Shown here piece by piece: positions 14,677 to 22,592 of a stretch of 64,000 nucleotides of DNA. This DNA is from Bacteroides caecimuris. GTDB lineage: Bacteria; Bacteroidota; Bacteroidia; Bacteroidales; Bacteroidaceae. How positions within the stretch are numbered: the first letter of the stretch is position 1; every line of letters begins with the position of its first letter. The position numbers and the translations under genes are program-made. The stretch lies in contig NZ_CP015401.2 in assembly GCF_001688725.2 (NCBI RefSeq), forward strand, positions 4,038,001 through 4,102,000. Direction: 5' to 3'. The notes under the pieces were generated by a model. The model saw nothing but the letters and a program-made list of their open reading frames with translations, had not been told where the DNA came from and made no database searches.

Positions 14677-15399
14677 ATGAAAACTTTGCTAATGCTTTGC
14701 CTGATAGCTTTGATAACAGGAAATTCCTTTGCTCAAAACACGTATAGTGAAATTGGGGCTAAAACTGAATACATAACAGAGGTTAAGGGTTCAAAAGATT
14801 ATTTGTTTTTAAATGCCCAACAGTGGGCGAGTACTAACACCACAGAGTGGGATTCGTCTATTGACACAAGCGATAAAGAAAGCGGGACAACCATTCTAAA
14901 AGTATCTTCATACCTATCTAAAAAAAATGGAGTAAACAGCTACTCTAAAATCAGAGTTAACATGAATGTGAAAATTGATTGTCGGGAAAACAAATACCGC
15001 ATTATATTCTCAAACTTCACATCAAGTGTACAGCCTGATAGAAATGTCGAAACTGAATATCTTCCCACAAGTTCTTTAGAAAGTATGATTGAAGAGTTAG
15101 AGATGATTACCAAATTATCTGAATATGATTTTAAAAAAGAAACTTCATGGGGTTATGATAACATCATAAGCGTACGAGAAAAATACATTAGCCAAAATAA
15201 AGAGTACAAAGAAAAGATACTGACATTTGACAGTAATTCAAAAAAGGGGAAAAAAGAAATTAAATACCGGGAGAAGTGGATAAAAGAAAATGAGATTATT
15301 ATTTCTTATTTAGATTACATCCTAAAAGGATTTGGTGATAAAGTCACTGAAATAAATAGTTCCATCAACAAGGTAATGAATGTAAGTGATGATTTTTGA
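14677..15399 (+). CDS. secreted DUF4468-like protein
   Basis: 240 residues from the ATG at 14677. This start is chosen because MKTLLMLCLIALITGNSFAQ is a clean signal peptide with cleavage after AQ; the frame upstream runs through the structured RNA. The block LFLNAQQWASTNTTEWDSSI and DTSDKESGTTILK (residues 42-76) matches DUF4468, a periplasmic/secreted domain of unknown function in Bacteroidetes. A charged helical C-terminus follows. It has its own promoter and terminator, as expected for a lysogenic-conversion (moron) gene expressed from the prophage. Confidence 0.7.
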   Translation: MKTLLMLCLIALITGNSFAQNTYSEIGAKTEYITEVKGSKDYLFLNAQQWASTNTTEWDSSIDTSDKESGTTILKVSSYLSKKNGVNSYSKIRVNMNVKIDCRENKYRIIFSNFTSSVQPDRNVETEYLPTSSLESMIEELEMITKLSEYDFKKETSWGYDNIISVREKYISQNKEYKEKILTFDSNSKKGKKEIKYREKWIKENEIIISYLDYILKGFGDKVTEINSSINKVMNVSDDF

Positions 15400-15406
15400 T
15401 ACATAG

Positions 15407-15436
15407 AGGCGGTGCAATCAGCATCGCCTTTTTTTG
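15407..15436 (+). terminator. intrinsic terminator after the DUF4468-like gene
   Basis: AGGCGGTGC pairs with GCATCGCCT (one G-U wobble) around an AATCA loop, followed by a run of seven T's. It lies eight bases after the stop codon at 15399. Confidence 0.85.
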
Positions 15437-15525
15437 TTCTTCCCCCACACCCCTATTTCATATATTTACTCTTAATTAACTATATAATATTATATATTAG
15501 TATATATTATCCCTTATAACTTGCA

Positions 15526-15920
15526 TAAAATTTTGCCTAAGCAAAAATAGGCTTGTAAATCACTGAACTATAACAGCTTACAAATTTTGCTTAGGCAAAC
15601 GCAAAAAGGCTATATTTTTGCTTAGGCAAAATAACGCTTATAACACACTGTATTTCAATCATTTGCAAATTTTGCTTAGGCAAAACACTATTTTTAGGCT
15701 TAAAAACAACTATTTATTTGATTATCAGAATATTATAATTTTTGCTTAGGCAAAATCATTTTGCTTAGGCAATTTGCTTAGGCAAAATTTGCAACTATCT
15801 GATTATCAGAGATAATACAGATTTAGAGGATAGATAAACACCTATTAAAATTTTGCCTAAGCAAAAATAGGCTTGTAAATCACTGAACTATAACAGCTTA
15901 CAAATTTTGCTTAGGCAAAA
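15526..15920. repeat. array of nine 16-bp near-palindromes and a 74-bp direct repeat
   Basis: The unit is TTTTGCYTARGCAAAA. Seven copies read CTTAGG (starting near 15585, 15616, 15670, 15740, 15759, 15773 and 15905) and two read CCTAAG (15531, 15851); two are truncated. Paired opposite copies sit in a 74-bp segment present twice and identical (15526-15599 and 15846-15919). The last copy runs into the integrase 3' end. A perfect 13-bp palindrome TCTGATTATCAGA lies at 15798-15810. The rest of the 15437-15897 gap is very A/T-rich and shows no gene. It may be a protein-binding array such as a centromere, replication iterons or recombination sites. Confidence 0.8.
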
Positions 15921-17220
15921 CACGCTTATTTTTGGGTATATACTTCTTTTCTGTTACATCATCCAAAGATAGCTTGACATAATCCAATACCTTACGGTTG
16001 GCAGCATCTATGCTGTCCCACGATTTCGCAATATAAATATCCGTCACTCTCATATTTTCGTCCACGTGGTTAAGAGCTGTGTGAACGGTGTATTTATCTA
16101 CTCCGGCTTCATTGCTTGCAATGGTTGCCCATGTATGGCGGGCTGCGTAAAACTCCAAATCATCTATTCCCAAATCATCACCAATCTTTTTCAAACCCTT
16201 GTTAATTGCAGCCGTAAAGCTATCCACGCTTGAATACAGCTTGTAGAAATTAAAGACCCTTTGCCCGGTATGGTCTTTATATTTTTTCATAAGGGCTTTT
16301 AGTTCCGGCTCTATCCTCACAGATATTTCCGCTTTGTCGGCTCTCCGATTCTTTGTTTTTGTCCGTTGGTATGTAATTCGTCCTTTCTTCAAATCCGTAC
16401 AAGTGTACAAATCTACCGCATTCATTCCGATTAGGCAGAAACTCAAAAGAAAGACATCCTTTGCGAGATTGTACCTGTTTGTCCCCGGTTGCATAATCAA
16501 AGAATAAGGCAGCTCCGAAAATTTACGAAGTAAATCCGTAGAAATAGCCCTTTTTCTTGTAACTGGAACTTTTGGAATTTCCACCCTCTTAAAAGGAGAA
16601 TAGGGAATGCGTATCAGCCCGGCATCCTCATCGTTAAACTCTTTCTTTGCTCGGTTGTGTATGGCTCTTAGCTGGGATATATATAGGCTCTGTGCCCTTT
16701 CTCCGTGATTGGCTTCGGGTTTGGAACGTGCCGGATTCTCTTTTATCCACTTTATCCAATCATTGATAAACTTAACCGTGATTTCTTTTATGCTCACGCT
16801 ATCCCTGCCAACAAAGCGTACAAGGTTGTTAATAGCTACTTGGTAAGAAAGCGCATTGCCTGTATGCCCGGTTTCCTTTAAGTGCAATATGTATTGACGG
16901 GCATAAGCCACTATATCCAAATCGAAGTGTTCCCCATTGTCGTTAGTGATTGCATCTACCACCTGCTCAACGGTCATGGATTTAAGCCGTTCCCCCATGC
17001 GGTCACAAATGGAACGGTATTTCTTTATCATATCATCGGTGGCATCTATGTACTTTTGGTTTTTCAATTTGAAAGTCGTGCGTGTCAAATCATCCTTTGT
17101 CACGTAGTAAGTGGTCGGGATGTACTTTTTCCTCTTTTGGTGTATAACCCTTATCTTTATATTATATGTGCCGTCAGCCCTTTTTTGGTGAGCGTACACC
17201 TCTGCTTTGAATGTAGCCAT
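15898..17220 (-). CDS. int: tyrosine integrase of the prophage
   Basis: 440 residues. An N-terminal arm-binding domain (about 1-90: KAEVYAHQKRADGTYNIKIRVIHQKRKKYIP) and a SAM-like core-binding domain (about 100-210) precede the catalytic domain. Visible catalytic features are KTKNRRADKAE (beta-strand lysine), AARHTWATIA (Arg), HTALNHV (His) and the nucleophile Tyr in VTDIYIAKS. The first catalytic Arg position (usually GxR) reads GMNAVDLY with Asn, which I recall from other Bacteroides integrases. Its last codons (LPKQNL) are encoded inside the 16-bp repeat. It sits beside tRNA-Arg, the presumed attachment site. Confidence 0.9.
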   Translation of the reverse strand: MATFKAEVYAHQKRADGTYNIKIRVIHQKRKKYIPTTYYVTKDDLTRTTFKLKNQKYIDATDDMIKKYRSICDRMGERLKSMTVEQVVDAITNDNGEHFDLDIVAYARQYILHLKETGHTGNALSYQVAINNLVRFVGRDSVSIKEITVKFINDWIKWIKENPARSKPEANHGERAQSLYISQLRAIHNRAKKEFNDEDAGLIRIPYSPFKRVEIPKVPVTRKRAISTDLLRKFSELPYSLIMQPGTNRYNLAKDVFLLSFCLIGMNAVDLYTCTDLKKGRITYQRTKTKNRRADKAEISVRIEPELKALMKKYKDHTGQRVFNFYKLYSSVDSFTAAINKGLKKIGDDLGIDDLEFYAARHTWATIASNEAGVDKYTVHTALNHVDENMRVTDIYIAKSWDSIDAANRKVLDYVKLSLDDVTEKKYIPKNKRVLPKQNL

Positions 17221-17254
17221 AATCTTTGTAGAACTATAGTAGAACTTTTATCCG

Positions 17255-17289
17255 CAAATATACCTATTTTTTGCTGTAAATGCTGTAAA
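17255..17289 (-). promoter_or_regulatory. integrase promoter and direct repeats
   Basis: On the minus strand TATATTTG (17262-17255) is a -7 box 35 bases before the integrase start. Immediately upstream, TGCTGTAAA is repeated in tandem (17272-17280 and 17281-17289), between int and the tRNA attachment site; these could be arm-type integrase or excisionase sites. Confidence 0.45.
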
Positions 17290-17320
17290 AAAAGAAGTCC
17301 ACCCCGTAATGGAATGGACT
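17287..17320 (-). terminator. terminator of the tRNA-Arg gene
   Basis: On the minus strand AGTCCA pairs with TGGACT (17296-17320, partially extended by C/G pairs), followed by a TTCTTTTTTT tract. It lies eight bases downstream of the tRNA 3' end. Confidence 0.65.
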
Positions 17321-17327
17321 TGAAAAG

Positions 17328-17399
17328 TAGCTCCGAGGGGAATCGAACCCCTATCTAAAATTTAGGAAATTCTTGTTCTATCCGTTGAACTACAGAGCC
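17328..17399 (-). tRNA. tRNA-Arg(CCT)
   Basis: A complete cloverleaf on the minus strand. Acceptor GGCTCTG pairs with CGGAGCT (two G-U pairs); D arm GTTC/GAAC; anticodon arm AGAAT/ATTTT with loop TTCCTAA giving anticodon CCT; a 4-base variable loop; T arm AGGGG/CCCCT with loop TTCGATT; discriminator A, no encoded CCA. It reads AGG codons. The prophage integrase lies immediately beyond its 3' end. The slightly weak acceptor pairing is within the normal range. Confidence 0.9.
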
Positions 17400-17487
17400 T
17401 TATGTAATAATTATCGTTATAACTTCCTTTTCTTATTTACTATAAATCTAAATTTTACTACCTTTGCCATTGTTTGGAAGAACATAC

Positions 17488-17527
17488 GTTTAGGAAACTT
17501 CTATTCTATCCGTTGAACTACAAGGCC
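17488..17527 (-). pseudogene. 5' half of a second tRNA-Arg(CCT)
   Basis: On the minus strand GGCCTTGTAGTTCAACGGAT and the following bases reproduce a tRNA-Arg(CCU) 5' half through the anticodon loop (TTTCCTAAAC). The sequence then departs from any tRNA (CGTATGTTC), and no anticodon 3' strand, T arm or acceptor 3' strand follows. It differs from the intact copy at 17328-17399 in the acceptor and at several stem positions, so it is not a simple duplicate. It is probably the host-side half of the gene split by integration, or a relic of an older insertion. Confidence 0.75.
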
Positions 17528-17644
17528 GCTTCAAATTTGTTTGCAAAGATAACGGTTTCTGTCGATTTAACAAGAATAAAAATGCAGGTTCCTTTCAGAG
17601 ATTTCAAATAATTGGCGTCAATAGGGCAATAAAGTACGTTTTAT

Positions 17645-17675
17645 TTTGATAATTCGATTAACTTTCCGACCTTTG
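17645..17675 (+). promoter_or_regulatory. korAB promoter
   Basis: TTTG at 17645-17648 and GACCTTTG at 17668-17675 are separated by 19 bases, close to the Bacteroides -33/-7 consensus. They lie about 55 bases before the korA start at 17731. The remaining stretch from 17528 to 17645 shows nothing else recognisable. Confidence 0.55.
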
Positions 17676-17730
17676 CGCTCACAAATTGAAAGTAAAAACA
17701 GTTTTTAAATTAAATATAGTAATTAAAGTT

Positions 17731-19581
17731 ATGGCAGACGAAATGATGGTTAAAGAATTGGAGGAAGTAGTAGTACGTTTCTCCGGCGACTCCGGCGATG
17801 GCATGCAGCTGGCCGGTAACATCTTCTCGAACGTGTCGGCTACGGTAGGAAATGACATCTGTACATTCCCCGATTACCCGGCAGACATCCGCGCCCCGCA
17901 AGGTTCGCTGACCGGTGTTTCCGGTTTCCAGGTACACATTGGCGCCGGACAAGTTTACACTCCCGGAGACCGTTGCCACGTATTGGTAGCAATGAACCCT
18001 TCCGCACTGAAAACACAAATCAAATTCTGTAAACCGCAAGGACTTATCATCACCGACTCCGACTCATTCGAAGCCAGAGATTTGGAAAAAGCACAATTCA
18101 AGACTGACAATCCTTTCGAAGAACTAGGTATCAAGCAGGAAGTACTCGAAGTGCCCATCTCTTCCATGTGCAAAGAAAGCCTGAAAGACTCAGGACTGGA
18201 CAATAAATCGGTACTTCGCTGCAAAAATATGTTTGCGCTCGGATTGGTTTGCTGGTTGTTCAATCGTAATCTTGCCGCAGCAGAGAAAATGCTGCGCGAA
18301 AAATTCGCCAAAAAACCCGAAATAGCAGAAGCTAATATCAAGATATTGAACGATGGTTTCAACTATGGAGCCAATACGCACGCTTCTGTCTCTACTTATA
18401 AGATTGAAAGCAAAGCTCCGAAATCAAAAGGGCTTTATACAGATATTAATGGTAACAAGGCAACTGCCTACGGATTGATTGCCGCTGCCGAGAAAGCAGG
18501 ACTGGAACTCTATTTGGGTTCCTACCCTATCACTCCGGCTACCGATATTCTGCACGAATTAGCCAAACATAAATCATTGGGAGTAAAAACCGTACAGTGC
18601 GAAGATGAAATCGCTGGTTGTGCATCCGCTGTCGGTGCCGCTTTTGCCGGTGCTTTGGCAGTGACTACAACTTCCGGTCCGGGTGTTTGCCTGAAGAGTG
18701 AGGCGATGAACCTTGCTGTCATCGGCGAGCTTCCATTAGTGATTGTCAATGTACAGCGTGGCGGTCCGTCTACCGGTCTTCCCACTAAATCGGAACAGAC
18801 CGACTTATTGCAGGCCCTTTACGGACGCAACGGCGAAAGCCCGATGCCTGTAATCGCCGCAACATCACCGACCAACTGTTTCGATGCCGCCTATATGGCA
18901 TGTAAGATTGCCCTGGAACACATGACTCCGGTTGTATTGCTAACTGATGCTTTCGTAGCTAACGGTTCTGCCGCATGGAAACTTCCTAACTTGGACGAAT
19001 ATCCAGCCATCAATCCTCCGTATGTAACTCCGGACATGGCGAGCAACTGGACTCCTTATCAACGCAATGAAGAAACAGGCGTACGCTATTGGGCTACTCC
19101 GGGAACAGAAGGTTTCATGCATCGTATCGGTGGTCTTGAAAAGAGCAACGAAACAGGCGCTATCTCTACCGAACCCGAAAACCACAACAAGATGGTTCAC
19201 CTTCGCCAAGCCAAAGTGGACAAGATTGCAGACTATATTCCCGAACTCGAAGTGTTGGGCGATGAAGACGCAGATTTGCTGATTGTCGGTTGGGGCGGTA
19301 CCTACGGACATCTCCGTCTGGCTATGGACTATATGCGCGAACATGGAAAGAAAGTGGCCTTCGCTCACTTCCAATACATCAACCCGCTACCGAAGAACAC
19401 TGCCGATGTGTTGCGTAAATATAAGAAAATCGTGGTAGCTGAACAGAATCTGGGACAATTTGCAGGTTACTTGCGCATGAAAGTGCCCGGATTGAACATC
19501 AGCCAGTTCAACCAAGTGAAAGGACAGCCTTTCGTCACGAGAGAATTGATAGATGCATTCACTAAATTATTGGAGGAATAA
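17731..19581 (+). CDS. korA: 2-oxoacid (2-oxoglutarate):ferredoxin oxidoreductase, alpha subunit
   Basis: 616 residues from MADEMMVKELEEVVVRFSGD; an earlier in-frame Met only adds a non-conserved, Lys/Val-rich leader. The N-terminal about 190 residues are the fused gamma domain (GDSGDGMQLAGNIFS). The alpha domain follows, with the pyrimidine-binding core (YPITPATDILHELAKH, AVTTTSGPGVCLKSEAMNLA, PLVIVNVQRGGPSTGLPTKSEQ). With KorB it oxidatively decarboxylates 2-oxoglutarate or a related 2-oxoacid to the acyl-CoA and reduces ferredoxin, in the cytosol of anaerobes. korB follows after three bases. The exact 2-oxoacid is inferred from family similarity. Confidence 0.9.
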   Translation: MADEMMVKELEEVVVRFSGDSGDGMQLAGNIFSNVSATVGNDICTFPDYPADIRAPQGSLTGVSGFQVHIGAGQVYTPGDRCHVLVAMNPSALKTQIKFCKPQGLIITDSDSFEARDLEKAQFKTDNPFEELGIKQEVLEVPISSMCKESLKDSGLDNKSVLRCKNMFALGLVCWLFNRNLAAAEKMLREKFAKKPEIAEANIKILNDGFNYGANTHASVSTYKIESKAPKSKGLYTDINGNKATAYGLIAAAEKAGLELYLGSYPITPATDILHELAKHKSLGVKTVQCEDEIAGCASAVGAAFAGALAVTTTSGPGVCLKSEAMNLAVIGELPLVIVNVQRGGPSTGLPTKSEQTDLLQALYGRNGESPMPVIAATSPTNCFDAAYMACKIALEHMTPVVLLTDAFVANGSAAWKLPNLDEYPAINPPYVTPDMASNWTPYQRNEETGVRYWATPGTEGFMHRIGGLEKSNETGAISTEPENHNKMVHLRQAKVDKIADYIPELEVLGDEDADLLIVGWGGTYGHLRLAMDYMREHGKKVAFAHFQYINPLPKNTADVLRKYKKIVVAEQNLGQFAGYLRMKVPGLNISQFNQVKGQPFVTRELIDAFTKLLEE

Positions 19582-19584
19582 AAG

Positions 19585-20595
19585 ATGAGCGATAAAGTAT
19601 ATACCGTACAAGATTATAAAGCAGGTCAGCCTCGCTGGTGTCCGGGATGCGGTGACCACGCTTTCCTGAATTCACTGCACAAAGCCATGGCCGAACTGGG
19701 AACAGCTCCGCACGATATTGCCGTCATTTCGGGTATCGGTTGTTCTTCCCGTCTGCCCTATTATGTAAATACATACGGTTTCCACACCATCCACGGACGT
19801 GCAGCCGCTATTGCAACAGGAGCTAAAGTAGCTAATCCGAATTTGACTATCTGGCAGATTTCCGGTGACGGTGACGGCCTGGCAATCGGTGGTAACCACT
19901 TCATCCATGCATTACGCCGTAATGTCGACCTGAATATGATTCTGTTGAACAACCGTATCTACGGTCTGACAAAAGGACAATATTCACCGACTTCGGAACG
20001 TGGACTTGTAACCAAATCTTCTCCTTACGGAACTGTGGAAGACCCCTTCCGTCCCGCTGAACTGGCATTCGGTGCCCGCGGACGCTTCTTTGCACGCTGT
20101 ATTGCAGTAGATGGTGCCGCCTCGGTAGAAGTATTGAAAGCAGCAGCCAACCATAAAGGCGCTTCTGTTGTAGAAGTTCTGCAAAACTGCGTTATCTTCA
20201 ACGACGGAACTCACGCCAGTGTTGCCACCAAAGAAGGACGTGCCAAGAATGCTATCTATCTGGAACATGGCAAACCGATGTTGTTTGGCGAAAACAAGGA
20301 ATTCGGATTGATGCAGGAAGGCTTCGGGCTGAAAGTAGTGAAACTGGGTGAGAACGGTATCACAGAAAAAGATATCCTTATCCACGACGCACACTGCCAA
20401 GACAATACGCTTCAACTGAAACTGGCTTTGATGGAAGGTCCCGACTTCCCGATTGCACTCGGCGTAATCCGTGATGTAGACGCTCCGACCTACAACGATG
20501 CAGTTACAGAACAAATCGAAGAAATCAAAGGCAAGAAGAAATATCACAATTTCCAGGAGCTGTTGATGACTAATGAGACTTGGGAAGTGAAATAA
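19585..20595 (+). CDS. korB: 2-oxoacid (2-oxoglutarate):ferredoxin oxidoreductase, beta subunit
   Basis: 336 residues. It binds thiamine diphosphate: the family start PRWCPGCGDHAFLNSL (cluster/TPP-proximal Cys), GIGCSSRLPYYVNTYGFHTIHGRA, and the TPP motif GDGDGLAIGGNHFIHALRRN with LLNNRIYGLTKGQYSPTS. It is translated with korA (gap of three bases) and closed by a strong terminator. It catalyses the decarboxylation half-reaction of the complex. No separate delta/ferredoxin-like subunit lies nearby, as is normal for the two-subunit type. Confidence 0.9.
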   Translation: MSDKVYTVQDYKAGQPRWCPGCGDHAFLNSLHKAMAELGTAPHDIAVISGIGCSSRLPYYVNTYGFHTIHGRAAAIATGAKVANPNLTIWQISGDGDGLAIGGNHFIHALRRNVDLNMILLNNRIYGLTKGQYSPTSERGLVTKSSPYGTVEDPFRPAELAFGARGRFFARCIAVDGAASVEVLKAAANHKGASVVEVLQNCVIFNDGTHASVATKEGRAKNAIYLEHGKPMLFGENKEFGLMQEGFGLKVVKLGENGITEKDILIHDAHCQDNTLQLKLALMEGPDFPIALGVIRDVDAPTYNDAVTEQIEEIKGKKKYHNFQELLMTNETWEVK

Positions 20596-20616
20596 TTCAC
20601 TGCTCATCAATAATAT

Positions 20617-20659
20617 AAAAGCTGGAGGAAGGATAAAACAATCCCTTTCTCCAGCTTTT
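20617..20659 (+). terminator. intrinsic terminator after korB
   Basis: AAAAGCTGGAG pairs with CTCCAGCTTTT, with an inner GGAT/ATCC pair around AAAACA, ending in a T-run. It starts about 20 bases after the korB stop. Confidence 0.85.
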
Positions 20660-20670
20660 TCATTATAAAT

Positions 20671-20754
20671 AACGTAAATTCAATATACTTCGTCCGCATG
20701 TTTTCCCCTCCTTCGGGAATAGGAATAGTACAAGTTTATATCGAACTGATGTTA
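20671..20754. repeat. MITE-like intergenic repeat, copy A
   Basis: Begins with a degenerate AACGTAAATTCAATATA end, contains CGTCCGCATG and a CCCCTCCTTCGGGAA core, and ends with TTTATATCGAACTGATGTTA. The ends and core match copies at 54013-54094 and 58913-59115. This copy is the most degenerate at its left end. Confidence 0.65.
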
Positions 20755-20974
20755 ATTATTAGAATAAAAAAACGTTTTCAGCCTTCAGTTCTTTTAAAAA
20801 AGTCCCTCTTCATCGGTGTTTTTTGCTGAATTCAACTCCAGTTCTTTTTGCCATATTTACCTCCAATAAAGGCTCTATTGTAACACAACGAAGCCTGCAT
20901 TTCATTGTAACAGAGCCTCTGTTTTACCCAAATGCAGGCTCTGTTTTATTCAGCCCACGTGGTAAATCTATATA

Positions 20975-21061
20975 CCCCGCTTGCGGGGCATATATATCCA
21001 GCGTGGTGGACATATATATCCAGCATAGTGAGTATATATACCCACCACGCTGGATATATAT
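20975..21061. repeat. nested inverted repeats in the korB-ATPase gap
   Basis: CCCCGC/GCGGGG forms a tight hairpin (20975-20988). ATATATATCCAGCGTGGTGG (20990-21009) is perfectly inverted at 21042-21061, with a third diverged copy of the same unit between them. Upstream, GCCTGCATTT and AAATGCAGGC form another inverted pair near 20891-20938. The whole 20755-21250 stretch shows no convincing gene: open frames there read through these repeats and have no domain. Confidence 0.6.
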
Positions 21062-21250
21062 CTCTACCAGTGAGCCTAAAAAGTTGAAAGTGCTGAAAGC
21101 ACTCCCCCTTGCCTACAGCACCCTCCTCCTGCAAGGGATAATATTTCCGGTTTCAGCCGCTATCACCTTCCAGCAAAGCGTTTTCCTACATCATTTCACT
21201 GAGTATAATACTTGTCCCAGTCAATTCTACTACCAAATAGTAAAAGTAAA

Positions 21251-21353
21251 TTTGAAGTATGATTAAAACATTTCATTAAATCAACGAAAGTTTGAAGTAT
21301 AATTAAAACTTTTCCGTATATTCGCAAGAGTTTAAAGTATAATTAAAACTTTT
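21251..21353 (+). promoter_or_regulatory. three 40-bp-phased repeats before the ATPase gene
   Basis: TTTGAAGTATAATTAAAAC-type units start at exactly 21251, 21291 and 21331 (period 40), each 23 bases long with 17-base unlike spacers. The outer bases of each unit are inverted (AAGTTT...AAACTT). The last ends seven bases before the ATG at 21361, so they occupy the promoter/leader and are likely regulator-binding sites or a phase-variable leader. Confidence 0.6.
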
Positions 21354-21359
21354 AGGTCC

Positions 21360-22565
21360 ATGAACTTTCCTCGAATCCTCAAAAAAAGAAAAGGTTATAT
21401 TGACCGAATAAAACCTTTTATGCAAAAATCAGTAGCCAAGGTGTTAACAGGGCAACGCCGTGTAGGCAAAAGTTTCCTCCTTTACCAACTCATTGAAGAA
21501 ATTTTAGCAGAAGAACCAGATGCGAATATTATCTATATCAATCTTGAAGATTTTGCATTCAGTTTCCTACAAACAGCAGAAGATTTACACTCGTACATCA
21601 TTTCTCATAGCAAAGAAAAAGCTAAGAATTATATCTTTATCGATGAAATACAAGATATTCCCGGGTTTGAAAAAGTCATCCGTTCGCTCCTGCTCAATGA
21701 AGATAACGACATATACATTACAGGCAGTAACGCCAAGATGCTTTCAGGAGAACTCGCCACTTATTTAAGTGGCAGATATATCGAATTCAAAATATATAGT
21801 CTCTCCTATTCTGAATTTCTTGGATTCCACGGATTAACTGAAAGTGAAACGAGTTACGAATTATATAGCCGTTATGGCGGACTTCCCTATTTATTAAATC
21901 TCCCTCTCGAAGATGAAACGGTCAATGAATATTTGAAGAGTGTATATTCCACGATTGTATTTCGTGATGTTGTCAGTAGATACAAGTTACGCAATACTTT
22001 GTTCCTTGAGAAACTGATTCAATTTTTATCCGAAAACATAGGCAATCTCTTCTCGGCAAAGAATATCAGTGATTATTTAAAATCACAACATACCACCATA
22101 TCAGTTAACCAAATACAAAGCTATACAGAATATTTAAACAATGCTTTCCTTATCCACCGGGTAGAGCGGTATGATTTGATTGGAAAACGCGTATTTGAGA
22201 TAGGAGAGAAATATTATTTCGAAAATATGGGAATCCGGAACATTGTCATCGGATATCGCATAACAGACAAAGCTAGAATATTGGAAAATCTAGTGTATAA
22301 CCACCTTTTATACAAAGGTTACGATATTAAGGTTGGCTATTACGGAGATAAGGAAATAGATTTTATCGGAGAAAAGAATGGAGAAAAACTATATATACAG
22401 GTCGCTTTAAAAATAGATAGCGACAAGACAGCAGAAAGGGAATTTGGAAAACTGCTAAAGATACAGGACAACTATCCCAAAATAGTGATAACAGAAGATA
22501 CATTCAACGGAAATAGTTATGAGGGTATACGCCATTGTCCTATACGCCGGTTCTTAATGGAGTAA
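21360..22565 (+). CDS. AAA ATPase with DUF4143-type C-terminus
   Basis: About 400 residues. Walker A GQRRVGKSFLL is near residue 32 and Walker B-like NYIFIDEIQDIPG near 91. ITGSNAKMLSGELATYLSGRY is the sensor region and YSEFLGFHG a typical AAA_14 continuation. The C-terminal DUF4143 region has a nuclease-like EIDFIGEKNGEKLYIQVALKI (the E/D...E-x-K pattern of restriction-like folds, with QVA replacing the usual ExK). Stand-alone genes of this type are frequent and variable in Bacteroides; their function is not established. Transcription probably starts in the 40-bp repeat cluster just upstream. Confidence 0.8.
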   Translation: MNFPRILKKRKGYIDRIKPFMQKSVAKVLTGQRRVGKSFLLYQLIEEILAEEPDANIIYINLEDFAFSFLQTAEDLHSYIISHSKEKAKNYIFIDEIQDIPGFEKVIRSLLLNEDNDIYITGSNAKMLSGELATYLSGRYIEFKIYSLSYSEFLGFHGLTESETSYELYSRYGGLPYLLNLPLEDETVNEYLKSVYSTIVFRDVVSRYKLRNTLFLEKLIQFLSENIGNLFSAKNISDYLKSQHTTISVNQIQSYTEYLNNAFLIHRVERYDLIGKRVFEIGEKYYFENMGIRNIVIGYRITDKARILENLVYNHLLYKGYDIKVGYYGDKEIDFIGEKNGEKLYIQVALKIDSDKTAEREFGKLLKIQDNYPKIVITEDTFNGNSYEGIRHCPIRRFLME

Positions 22566-22592
22566 ACACCAACCGGACGCCCGACTATTAAA

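Noticed and set aside
15526..15920. CRISPR array or integrase arm-type sites
   Set aside because: Unit spacing is irregular and copies occur in both orientations, and the array lies at the far (3') end of int, about 1.4 kb from the tRNA attachment site.
19984..20610. 208-codon minus-strand frame inside korB
   Set aside because: Antisense shadow of a strongly conserved gene; Cys/Phe/Val-rich composition without any domain.
20823..21266. 147-codon plus-strand open frame after korB
   Set aside because: It runs through several inverted and tandem repeats (repeated IYPP/YIS-type residues reflect the TATATATCC repeats), has no domain, and an equally long frame exists on the other strand.
21251..21353. 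CRISPR array
   Set aside because: Only three imperfect 23-base units with 17-base spacers, no cas genes, and a position in a promoter.
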